A stretch of DNA of 64,000 nucleotides. Source: Pomacea canaliculata (lineage: Eukaryota; Mollusca; Gastropoda; Architaenioglossa; Ampullariidae). Shown here piece after piece: positions 29,101 through 39,480 of the stretch (position 1 is its first letter; every line of letters begins with the position of its first letter). The stretch spans positions 22,842,449 to 22,906,448 of the forward strand of contig NC_037590.1 of assembly GCF_003073045.1 (NCBI RefSeq). The letters are read 5' to 3'. The position numbers and the translations under genes were made by a program. The notes beneath the pieces were generated by a model, which searched no databases, was not told the DNA's origin, and was given only the letters and a program-made list of their open reading frames with translations.

Positions 29101-31133
29101 ACAAATACAACATTTGTTCACATCATTCTGTATATATTAGCGTTACTCTTTTTTGTGAGTAAAACTTGTAATTGCCTAATGAACAAGTGAATCAGTGCAC
29201 AGACTGGATTAACTTCTTCTTGATCCTATTCGCCCTCAGTGGAGCATAGGGCTGCAACCACATCCCGCCATCGGGCCCGGTTCTGGGCGTCCCTTTCCAG
29301 TTGGGAAGACTGGATTAACAATGATTGCTAATGGTCAATACAATGTTGCATGTTTACAGTTGACCATATGTTCATATTACAGCTTCTACAGCCTCTGATG
29401 AATTTGTTAGTACTTTTTGGTCTCTAATGCAGATTTTAAAAGACTTTTCCTGCTTATATTTTAAACCCACTATTTTGTTCACTCCGCCATCCTCTTCGTT
29501 CTTGTTGCAGCCTAGTCGACGTCAGCTGGCTATCCTGGACCTTCTAGAAGATGTTGTTGGATCTGGGGTGCGCAATTATGTTGACTTCTCCCAGCGGGAT
29601 TGGAGCCGTGAACCCTACAATGGCGGCTGTTTTCTCAAGTCTTTGATGCCTGGTACTACAAAATACTTTAACAATGTCTTACGGGAGCCTGTCGACAGGT
29701 TTGTTTGATCTAATCACATGGAGAAGATAGAAGATCTGTGCCGTATGTTATTCTTCAGTTTCCTAAATAAAACTTATGATAATACAGTAATATATCTGAT
29801 AATAGACATTTAAAATGTAATGAAAGGATCAAAATTATATATCTGTATTTAGATACTAAAGTTTACATACAGACTTGTTATACTGTTTGCTTTGGATACT
29901 AAAGAGAATTTTTAACCGGAGTATTGTATATCTATCATCAACATGCCTGCTAGTTGTTTTCTACCCGTTTTCACACCTCATTGTTTTCAAAGACTGATAG
30001 CACATTTTGAATTGACATGTACTAAGTGTAAGGAGTGCTTACAATTATGAGGTCATCATTAGATATTTGTGATTTATTTACCTTGGTGTGTGTAAAATTA
30101 CATAAGATGATTTTAAACATACCTGTCTTGTTTTTAGGCTGCATTTTGCTGGAACAGAAACAGCTACTGTGTGGTGTGGTTTCATGAACGGGGCAATACA
30201 GTCAGGCTTCAGGGCAGCCACAGAAGTGCGTGAATGAAAGCTTTATATTTCTAAAACAAGAAGTGCTCCTAAAACTTTATCAACAATGCCACTTCCATTG
30301 CATACAACAAAACTTAAAACACAATTTGTTTTGCTTAGGTTCTTACGACTAGGAAATATTTCCTAAAGTTCAAGTTTTAGAAATGCATACTAAGTACCTT
30401 TTTATTATGTGACCCATTCAGCGCAACATGATTGTTACGGTAGCCAAGATTGCTACCAGCCCCAGAAAGAATAACCTTTTACGCTGACCCCCTTCATGCA
30501 GGGAGGTGATGCTAAGTTTTTGATGGAAGAATGCAGCTAACACTGGAAGGAAGTTATGTCAAGGTATCAGGTGACCAGGAAAGCAAGGGTACCACCTTAA
30601 GATACAGAACCAGTTATTTTTTGGGGGGCTTGTGTCCATGGGTACCGTAATGATCATGCTGTGTTGACGAGGTCCACTAGCACATAAAGGTACAGTATAC
30701 ATAACTGAAACACGATGTCGTAGCTATCTGAAATATTGTATTCTTTTACTTGCAGAATGAATGTTTTTTCCCTGATATTAAAAAAAAAACCCATTTTTCA
30801 CAATAAGAGATGATGAAAAATGTCATAGTGCAGCAGTTGCAAGGGAATGGATTTTACTCCTGTTGATCTCAACCTTTTTGGTGTTTGCAGGTACTGTATC
30901 ATCTTCGTCCTCATGTGATTGCCTGCCCTGACCCACCACCAGACTGTAGCTTAAGTACAGAAGCCCCTGACTTTCCACCAGAACCAAATGCTCCATTGAA
31001 GTATGTGGGATATATAGCTTTTGGAGCTGGCCTGGCATCTTTGGCATTTTTTCTCTTGACATCAGATAAAGTTCCCAGATCAGGTTTTGCGAAGACTATT
31101 CGACTAGTATTTGATCAATTGAAATCAGATTAA
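20174..31133 (+). CDS. Monoamine oxidase-like flavoprotein B (covalent-FAD cysteine present)
   Basis: Twelve exons: 20174-20312, 21847-21937, 22993-23137, 23602-23716, 25058-25215, 26695-26784, 26980-27067, 28481-28581, 28913-29077, 29511-29698, 30138-30225 and 30891-31133. They give 536 aa, all in phase. [17 protein letters not shown] is the FAD fold, followed by DRIGGR and WDLGGEWVG. Lys302 (FLVKFAV) is the MAO flavin-site lysine. Cys404 in NGGCF matches the cysteine bound to FAD in [22 protein letters not shown] closes the FAD site. A hydrophobic stretch at about 494-513 is a likely tail anchor after a proline-rich linker. The two aromatic-cage tyrosines of MAO are both phenylalanine here (Phe405, Phe442). 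The fifth intron starts GCAAGT, a GC-AG intron. Exon lengths and phases match gene A almost throughout, so the two are tandem duplicates. The substrate is not predictable. Confidence 0.9.
22080..22690 (+). mobile_element. LINE reverse transcriptase C-terminal fragment in intron 2 of MAO-like B
   Basis: A broken reading frame shows LINE-type C-terminal motifs: [20 protein letters not shown] (compare 'vknLGv.lD..Ls'), then LHWPPI, then a stretch aligning with the 'LRs...l.iP..k....g.rSFs..aP.lWN.LPl.lr' end, here [18 protein letters not shown]. Frame changes show it is old. The exact ends were not found. The clade is not assigned, though CR1/L2-like elements have this ending. Confidence 0.65.
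23815..24000 (+). mobile_element. tRNA-derived SINE in intron 4 of MAO-like B
   Basis: TGGCACAATGG (23823-23833) fits the RNA polymerase III A box and GGTTCAGCTCT (23874-23884) the B box, at tRNA-like spacing. The tRNA-related head is followed by a body and a tail reading GCTGGTTTGGTCTAAAACAC. The same body and tail occur, split by a LINE, at 45611-45645 and 46163-46198. No clean target duplication was found. Confidence 0.7.
27170..28335 (-). mobile_element. LINE reverse transcriptase fragment, minus strand, in intron 7 of MAO-like B
   Basis: On the minus strand, positions about 28070-27960 read [20 protein letters not shown] followed by VSKTKELI, matching the RT segment after the catalytic FADD box of L2/Rex-like LINEs; the aspartates themselves are replaced (FANES). 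Further on, [19 protein letters not shown] matches their 'LLPSGRRYRSI..RT.R' terminus. The copy has several stops and is inactive. The 3' end is near 27170; the 5' end is only approximate. Confidence 0.7.
29214..29306 (-). mobile_element. 5'-truncated LINE 3' end with 13-bp target duplication
   Basis: 93 bp containing GGAGCATAGGGCTGCAACCA and the following CGGTTCTGGGCG block, the 3' end of the LINE family also present at 41726-42128 and 50494-50835. It is flanked by a perfect 13-bp repeat AGACTGGATTAAC (29201-29213 and 29307-29319) in intron 9 of MAO-like B. Confidence 0.8.
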
Positions 31134-32526
31134 CAGTGGTAGGAACTTAGGAGCATGTCAGTTTATCCTGTGATTGCTGCAAAATGTACAAGAGCTATTT
31201 TCTAATGATTCAGATACAGCTAAAGCTAATTGAAATCTTTTAAAGTGCAAGGTGTAATCATGAGCGATGAAAATATTTTCTTCACAGGCAGACACTGCAT
31301 CACGCACTGTTTAAAGCATCTTTTTTCTCTCTTAAAAGTTTCTCTCTTCACTTTCATGTAACATTCACTTTCTTTTCTTCCCCCCCCCCTCCTTTTTCTT
31401 GGTCAACCACAAGACCTTCGATTTCTTCCGATTACAGCCTTAGAGGGCAAAGGCAGAACACTAACCAGTTTCAGTGTTATGCAGTCCAGCATATTTCCCC
31501 CAGTTTATCCAGCTGTTGAATGGATTCCTGTGTAGGATAAGGAAACAAGTTTGATGGGGTTAAGTGCCATCCTCAAAAAAGAACTTGCCACAAGACAAGC
31601 TTTTTTCTAACACCTCACCTCCGCTGCTAACACACACACACAAATCGAATGTTACAGAACTACCTATACCTTAATAGAAGTATTATTCCAGCAGCGACAT
31701 TCAAGTTTATTATAATCAAGTTTTGATTGAAACAAGTTTCAGGTGCATTTTTGGGGGGATAAGTTTTATAAAGTTTTAGTAATCATGATTACTATTTTAC
31801 ATGACAAGTTGTTGTAAAATATGCCTCCCAGATGTTAATATTTGTACTTAAATGGCTTTTGCAGGTTCCTGAATATTACATGACAATTACATGATTGACC
31901 CATTCAACCCGATTTTGCTACAAAATCTAAATGTAATGGGTAACTGTTGAAATTGCCATGGTGTTTTTATCAGAATAGTGGTTGATAACTGCTGAAAGAA
32001 ATAAGGGCAGCAAAAATGAGTTGTGCCATCATTTGCCTGCGGTTTTTCTGGATGTGTGCCTCATATACAAATGGTTACATAGTATTTACAAGTCTCTTCT
32101 TTGCCATGTGTTTTTAAATGATGTAACAGCATGTATGTTTATGATATGAATGCTTGAGTGAAATGGATGCAAAATATTTATGCATTTTGAGTGACTTGTA
32201 AGATGTGATGAAGCTGCATTCAGAATCTAGTCTATGATCACCAACAGATCACTGCCTTCTAGTTGGAAGAAAGAAAGCAGCATTTGAATGTTATGATCAG
32301 ATGTAGCAAAGCCATAGAAGCAGAATGTGATGACTCAAAATTCTTTCAAAGTGGACAATAATGTGCAGCTTGTAATTATCAGGTGCTATGCACTTTGTGT
32401 AGTTCTTAAAAGCTCTCTTTCCCTTACCCACCACCTCTGGTGTAATTCTAGCAGATGTAGAGCCCATTAGGTGAGATAAATCTGTGCCCTATTGGAAAGT
32501 GATTCTGGGTTGTGATAGTGCCTATA
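31134..32526. other. 3' flank of MAO-like B, no gene seen
   Basis: AT-rich sequence with a C run near 31381 and a CA repeat near 31630. No coding exon was recognised. It probably includes the MAO-like B 3' UTR, but no AATAAA was found close to the stop. Confidence 0.5.
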
Positions 32527-33025
32527 CAGGTAGTCCTCGGGTTACGGTGGTCTCGAGTTAGGTCGTTTCGTGGTTACGACGCTTTATACCATGCTCATTC
32601 CGACTTGCGAGGTTTAGCATCGTAAGTCGAACTGTGCGTGCGCCTCATTCCACGTGCGGCGGAAGTCATAAGGCAATCTGAGAAGGGGAAACAGCAACAG
32701 AAATTGGCAGGTCATTAGGACTTAGTCGTTCGACTGTCGCTACGATTAGCAAGGATAAAGATCGCATCCTTGAACACGTGACAGGATCTGCTCCTATGAC
32801 AGCGACAGTGATAACAAAGCGTACTGTACTGCACAATATTGTACTGTACTTATGTTTATTGATAATTATGTAGGGTACTGTGTTAGGATAGGCTAAGTGT
32901 TTGCAGAATTGCAGTACTGTACTGTTATTATGGTACAGTACTGTATAACGTATGATCCGACTTACGTCGAAATTCGGTTTACGACGCGTAAGAACGGATC
33001 AACGTTGTAAGTCGAGGACTACCTG
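32527..33025 (+). mobile_element. Tigger/pogo-like MITE with transposase remnant
   Basis: 499 bp between TA dinucleotides (32525-32526 and 33026-33027), the target duplication of Tc1/mariner/pogo transposons. The left end CAGGTAGTCCTCG is mirrored by CGAGGACTACCTG on the right. Positions 32697-32826 translate to TEIGRSLGLSRSTVATISKD, then KDRILEHVTGSAPMTATVIT, the N-terminal helix-turn-helix of Tigger transposases. The catalytic domain is gone, so it is an internally deleted, non-autonomous derivative. GTACTGTAC motifs fill the right half. Confidence 0.85.
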
Positions 33026-35978
33026 TAATTTTTTTTTTTTAAACAAATCTTTAAATTATTTTTTAAAGCCACAATAATTTCAATGGGCATCTGGAACAGA
33101 TATGGCAATTATTACATATTGTAAAGAGAGGCTTTACATTTTTACATCAGATCTTTTATGTGTTGATGACTATTTGAAGCAGCTTATATATATTACTTAA
33201 AGTTTTAAACTTTTATTTTGATATATCCATGACTATACCATAATAGTGACAGGTTTATTTATATAAATATATGTTAACTATTTCTTTAGGATAAAATTGC
33301 ATGTGCAGCTGTATCTCCTGGTTTGATTTGAGGAAATTTTTAGCTGTATGTTGAAAAATCTTTCAGATAATTATGCACTTCAAGCAGTTAAACGATGGCA
33401 AGAAATATTTTCAGTCCATTAGTTTGTTCATATCATCTGAATATGAATATTTACAGAGTGATTTTCAGTGAATGTTAAAATAAATGGATGCCTATGGAAG
33501 AGTCATGTGATAGTCATTTATAGGTCAATGTTCTCTGAAGAACAAAAAGAACCAAATGCCATTTTCACACAGAAAATCACCTATTCTAAACAGTATAAAA
33601 ATGGTGACTGCCTTTACATTAAAAACACATGATAAAGAATCAAAAGACATAATGAAATGGTTAAGACTGCTAATCCAGCTGTAGGCATTTGACATCTGTT
33701 GTGTGGACTGATTTGGGGTAATCAACTTCCATAGATTACACTTCTGTTAAAGGAATAGAAAACATTAACAACTGCTTTAAATCATCACCCATCTGATGCC
33801 AAATTTAATTTTTATTAGTCAAGAAAAGTCAAGGTTTGTGGTATTTCTACATCTAAATTACCCCTTTAGAAAATTTAAAATGATATTGCTACAAGATCTC
33901 CCATGTCTGATTTAACCCCACTCCAATTATTTATTAGGCATCTTTCTAATGCATAGTATTAATGAAGCACTTAAAATATGTAAATTGTTTCCACCTCTCT
34001 AATGCTTACTGCTGTTTCTGCCAGATGCCAGGACAAACATATTTCTATTGATTGATCTAAGAAATTTTTTCCTTTATCAAGCTAGAAATGCCAGTGGGTA
34101 GGGTAGCTTAATCAAGTATATCACAAATATAAATTAATACATCACAGTCTCATAAACATGGAAAAGCAATTTCCATGCCTTCCAAAACAGCCAGGAGTCG
34201 ATATCTTTTGCAGCAAACTCTAGTTAATAGTGGAAGAAAAAGGTCAGCTACAGCTCAGTTCTGCAAAGTCGAGAAAGCCCTTTTTTGGGCATAGATTTCG
34301 CACTTGCAACAACAAAATGAAACCAATTCAGAAAGAATTTCCACCTTAAATGCTTATTAATTGTGTAACACTGCGTTCTTAATGTAACACATCAGCCAAT
34401 TCTTTGACTACAAATTAAGAGTTTTGATCAAGATAAAAGGACCTAAAAGATGTTTAATTTTGCTGAGAAAAAAAGCAAACATAAATGTGAAAGGAGAAAT
34501 AAGTGGAGGATGCTGGTTTGTGAACAATGTCTTGGTTTACAGATAAAAACCGTGATAAAATGTATCTTTGAGCAACTTTCAACCAAAGGATTTCTCCATA
34601 ACATTTCCATGAAACACACACAACAATGAAAGAGCACAGACCACATTTGCCGCAGGAATAGTTTTTGAATACACCAATGGAAAATGAAAATAAGCACCAT
34701 CAATCACTTAACAAGTGACCAGTAGTTAAGACAAACATTTTAACACCAGCACAGTGTTTTGGTACCCCTTCCAAGTAATGTTAATGGTACGCCCAAATCC
34801 CAACACAAGCACAAAGATGGCATGCCACTCAAGCATATCTGCTGATCCTACAAAGCATATGTATGAAGTGCTATTTTGGTTTGTGCTGAGGACAACAGAA
34901 AAAGGTCAGTTAACACAATGTCCACTCCTTATTTTTCACTTCTTTCTAACTCCTTTTAAATATTATAAAAGCAGGACATTTGTAAGAATTTTTAAAAGCT
35001 AAAAATATATGAATATGAAAATGTACACATCAATGTCACATTTTAGACAAGGTCAGATGGCCACAACACATGTATCAAGGATCATGAACGAATCAGCTGT
35101 CCTGTCTAAAACTAGCATGCCAAAAAGGTGCAGCTGAGTTCCACCCACTCCTGCTCCCCAAACACCCAAACATTGATAGAAATCATCCAGCTACTGCAAA
35201 AATAAAATGGACAAACATGGTGATTTCATGCTTGATCTATGCTTGTGAATTTCTGGGTCATTTAAAAAATTTAAATCAGCAGCAGCTGGATGGATCAGTA
35301 GCAAATATCAGCTTAGCTAATGTATTGGAATGAAGTGTCCCACCAACATGCAGATAACAGCCAATATAGAAAAAACTTGAATCTATAGATGTACCAAAGT
35401 ATGATCATTAACTGACATTTACTGAAACAATGCAGTTGAAAGATATACATGCAGGATGGTTATAAACCCCTACTACTCTTTTTTTTACACAAAAAAAAAA
35501 AAAAATCACAAGACTGTGCTTTTAATATCCATCTATCTGCAGCTAAGAAATCCAATAATCCTATATTTCAAAATCAATTCTTAGCAAAAATATTTAAGAG
35601 GGAAAAAAATCTAGATTTTTCAATAGGGCATGAATTTAACATATGATGAAAAAAACCAGTATGTACATTCTTTAAATCTGAATCATTATAACCATGATTT
35701 TTAAAATACATTTTTCTTCTAGCAGTAAATTCTTCTTCTACAGTACAAGTCCTTTATTTGTTCCCTATACACCACTCACAAATATAACTGCTTAGTCTTG
35801 ATCACAGTAAATAACCATATTTAACATTTATCATTAAACAGATCAGTTTTATACTATAGCTAAAAATTAAAACAGCTAATACTGATCAAAATTCTACAGG
35901 CCATCAACAATGATAAATACCATAAGAAATGGACACCAATAACACCAAGTGTTACTATGTAAGCCTACAAACTACTCT
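33026..35978. other. Spacer between MAO-like B and ARL6IP1, probably with ARL6IP1 3' UTR
   Basis: No coding exon is seen on either strand. Part of it is likely the 3' UTR of the minus-strand ARL6IP1 gene. TTTATT at 35753-35758 (AATAAA on the minus strand) is one possible poly(A) signal. Confidence 0.45.
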
Positions 35979-38900
35979 TCAATTTGTTTTCTTTGGGTTT
36001 ACTTGCATGCGTCCAAATAGCAGCTTTTTCACGATAAGCCAATATTTCAGAAGGTACTTTTGAATGATTCCATGTTTACGCAAGCCTGGCACCATCAGTG
36101 CGACGAGAACTGCAAAGAGAAAAACTATTATAGGAACTGTAATTTCATAGTCATTTAAAAAAAAAAACAACACTATCGTCACGGACCTAACAGAAATTCA
36201 AACATCCTCAAAGAGATTAATGATGTACTATAATGACACAAATAAACTGTACTAATCTTTTACGACTGTACAATTTCAGAGATCTGTTGGCAAAAGAGAA
36301 AGGAAACAAATTCAATTGTTCATATATTTTCTTTGTAAAAAATTACAAATAATAATAATACCTCTGTGCAAAAAAACAAAAAACAACACAAAACAAAAAT
36401 AACACCACCTAAATATGAACATAAAAGAAGTATTGAAATGCCTATACCAACCAATAATGAAGGTCAGAAAGAGATTATCAACGATGCATCCAATCCAACC
36501 AAACAGTGCCAGCACACCCATCACCACTAGAAAATACTGGACATAAGAGGTGAACAGTCATAAAATACCTAACTTTATGTATGCTGAATTTAAATAATTT
36601 TAATTATCTTAAAAAGCTGCACACTTTTAGCTGTTTACCAATGCTCTTATTATTAAAGTATATGCCTGACAATAAAATCACAAATATGACTAGTCTTCGA
36701 TGTAAATTGTGGAAAATATTCAAAGCACATGTACTCTTTATAATAATTTGCATGTAAACAAGTTTATATTTATGAATAAAGATGTGGGTTTTTTTGGGGG
36801 GGTTTTTTTTTTTTTACTCCTCGAGGAGCATAGGGCTGCCAACAAATTAAGATAAATATACTTATTTCTCAAATTTAAACCTTCCCTTTGTTGAACGTGT
36901 TACATAGTACACTTAATATCCAAAGACTCACAAAGAAAACTAAGAGTACATTTTTATGAAGGAAATGAAAAAATCCAGCCTAAATCAAATAAAACAGCTA
37001 AGCTTCTAGCACTTTATTCACCCTGGTGCAGTGTGCTAAGGATTTTTTAAAGATTAATTCCATTTACACAATAAAAATATGTTAAAATATCACATACAGT
37101 AACTCAGCTGTTTGTGTATGTCCAGGAACCAATAACATTCACTATTTATATATATCCACCCACAAATTCCTGTTTACACACACACTATGAAGGAACAGGT
37201 TTCATAGTCCTATACTTACCACCTTGGGTTTTTCTGCTTTAAGAGTGGCAAGGCCTTCCACAAAACTACTGAAATGACCTCTCAGGTTTAGGATACGTTG
37301 ACAAATTTCCTCAAACTGACGTTCTTCTGTTACTGTCCTGAGACACAAATGATTTATTTTCACACAATGCAATAGTTTTTATTTTGAGTGTGCACAAGCA
37401 TGGATCTATTATGTCCATTGTTAGTTTCTCAGGCAAAAATTACGTTCTCATTTTTATTAAGTATGACTTGGTTAGTGTCATGATAATTCTCCTACATTCC
37501 TTTGGTAAGCAAACCATAACATGAATCTTACTGCAAGCACGTTTATTTTGGTAAAATGAATTTTAACCAAAAAACTTTAACAAGACTGCTACAAAACAGT
37601 CAAATACATCACTCTACAATGACACATAGTTAAAGTGCCGTTACATGCCTTGATTTGCTGTATGAGACTATGGTAACATACATTCATATGAAACATCAAA
37701 TTCTTCACAATACATTATGAAATAACAGAGCACATAACAAATGTTTCACATTATATTTCAAATTGTAGAGAAAATTGTCGTACAAGTTTAAAAATGAAGA
37801 CACATTCAAATGAAACAGATGCTTAGGTCACAGAAAGAAACTTGCTACTCTCATAACGTAGAATGTGAGATCTGCTAGCTAAAGTCTTGTGCAAATAAAT
37901 ATAAATCCAGTAACATAATACTGGCTTCAAATTATCAAAATAAATCCTGCTGATACAGAGATAACAAAAGTAAAACGCTTAAACAAAATCTGTGTTTTTA
38001 AGTGCACCAATAAAGATTTTTAAAAAGCCTATTCTTTTATGATAAGTACTTAAGTTCTCTGCTCTTACTTACCATGGTCTGCTTCCAAAGAGAGATGGTC
38101 CAATCAGTGGTACTGTGAAGTCCACAGCAGTAATCACTAATCCCATGAGAGCCAATGTTGTGAGCAGTGAAGGCTCAAAATACCACACAAGTCTGAAATA
38201 AATTTCACAAAAGAAGAGAGAAAATATAACCAAAAGTACCTTCTGCGCATCTTTGATCATCTAAACATTTTTTGGCAAGCATGTGTGCGTATATATATAC
38301 ACACACATGTATATACATATGCATGCAGTATAGTCTTTGATTCTGGATATCCATTACATTAAAAAAAGCAGAATAAAGGTGAAGATGCTTTACCTAGTTC
38401 ACTTAAAGTAAAAGACTGTATGTGCATGTTGACCAAACCAACATTATCTCTCAGACTCAAGACTTACGCAAAAATGAAAGTTGTGACACCCACAAGGATG
38501 CCTGGATGGTATGGTTTCTCCCATGTAAGTAAGCCATTGAGGGGCAAAAGAGCCTCGCGCCATCCCTCTAAATCCTTCTTCAGTTCAGAAAGTGGATCAA
38601 CTGGCTCCTAAAAGAAAGACAGCATTTGTGTATTCAAGCGTCCTGGTATACAACTCCATGTTCCACTACCTTCTGCTAAATCTGCACAGGTCCTCTTCCA
38701 TTTTAATGGGATCGTACCCAATACCTCTGTCCACAAATTTATACTTTTGATTTCACAGATTTACTATCTGCAATCTTATGACATTATTGCCTGTGCATCT
38801 TAAGCACTTACTTCTGGGAAACCTAAGACATCGCATTTCTAACTTCTCGACTTTCCTAATTAAAATTCCCCCCCCCCCCATTCATGGTTCTATGCCAAGC

Positions 38901-39191
38901 GAATGCAACATAAACTGAATGATCTGACTGTTCGGTCCTTTGATTTCTAGAATGTTCGTATTCATTATTCATTAAATAATTCAGTACAATCTGCGAAGTT
39001 TATTGTTACATTCACAAGCTACACACGCAGGCAATCACTACATATAGTTTTCTATGGTATTCTATCAAAATTGTTACAATAAATAATACATATATCAAAA
39101 AAGATATTGCACACTAAACATGAGAAATTCTACATGAAACTAATGTACTAAATTATGTTACCGCTACCACTGGGATCTCAGACTCCGCCAT
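35979..39191 (-). CDS. ARL6IP1: ADP-ribosylation factor-like 6-interacting protein 1 (ER-shaping membrane protein)
   Basis: Six exons on the minus strand: 39191-39162, 38607-38468, 38192-38073, 37337-37220, 36536-36452 and 36109-35979. They give 207 aa, against 203 in human. Motifs in order are LEGWREALLPLNGLLTWEKP, a hydrophobic pair around WYFEPSLLTTLALMG, VDFTVPLIGPSLFGSRPW, EERQFEEICQRILNLRG, LKAEKPKVYF, a hydrophobic segment WIGCIVDNLFLTFIIV, and VPGLRKHGIIQKYL. These follow vertebrate ARL6IP1, which inserts membrane hairpins and shapes ER tubules. The last four residues are KKTN, a dilysine ER-retrieval form. The gene is head to head with UBE2S. The final intron acceptor was set at TCCAG (36537-36541), because a nearer TAG would put a stop in frame. 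Confidence 0.93.
36784..36844 (-). mobile_element. Very short LINE 3' end with poly(T) tract
   Basis: CTCGAGGAGCATAGGGCTGC next to a long T run, which is a poly(A) tail on the minus strand. It matches the 3' end of the window's LINE family. Flanks AATAAAGAT (36775-36783) and AATTAAGAT (36845-36853) may be a slightly diverged target duplication. It sits in an ARL6IP1 intron. Confidence 0.55.
38286..38326. repeat. TA/CA mixed dinucleotide repeat
   Basis: Alternating ATAT, ACACAC and GTATAT blocks in an intron of ARL6IP1. It is a low-complexity sequence. Confidence 0.7.
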
Positions 39192-39480
39192 TATTATGCT
39201 TTGTTATGATCTCGCCAAATTACGTCTCTGAAATGCAAACTATAAAATAAGTTTTTATTTATTATTAGCAAAAGACTGAATCATTTAGGTTAAATACCGA
39301 GTGATAAATTAGTTTTTTGGTAAGAAAAAATTAAAATTGTTCTCCTGTTGTCATCGGCTTTTCGATTGGTCGACTTTATAAAAATACCTATCGCTTTTTT
39401 TGCGTTAAAGACTGTGGGGTTGTCGACTTTTCCGAAAATATATCTGTGATTTTTATATACGTATTTCCCGAAACTTCATC
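39192..39480. promoter_or_regulatory. Bidirectional promoter region, ARL6IP1 / UBE2S
   Basis: The 289 bp between the two divergent start codons must contain both 5' UTRs and both core promoters. An inverted CCAAT box (ATTGG, 39365-39369) followed by an AT-rich stretch lies nearer UBE2S. Transcription starts cannot be read from the sequence. Confidence 0.6.
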
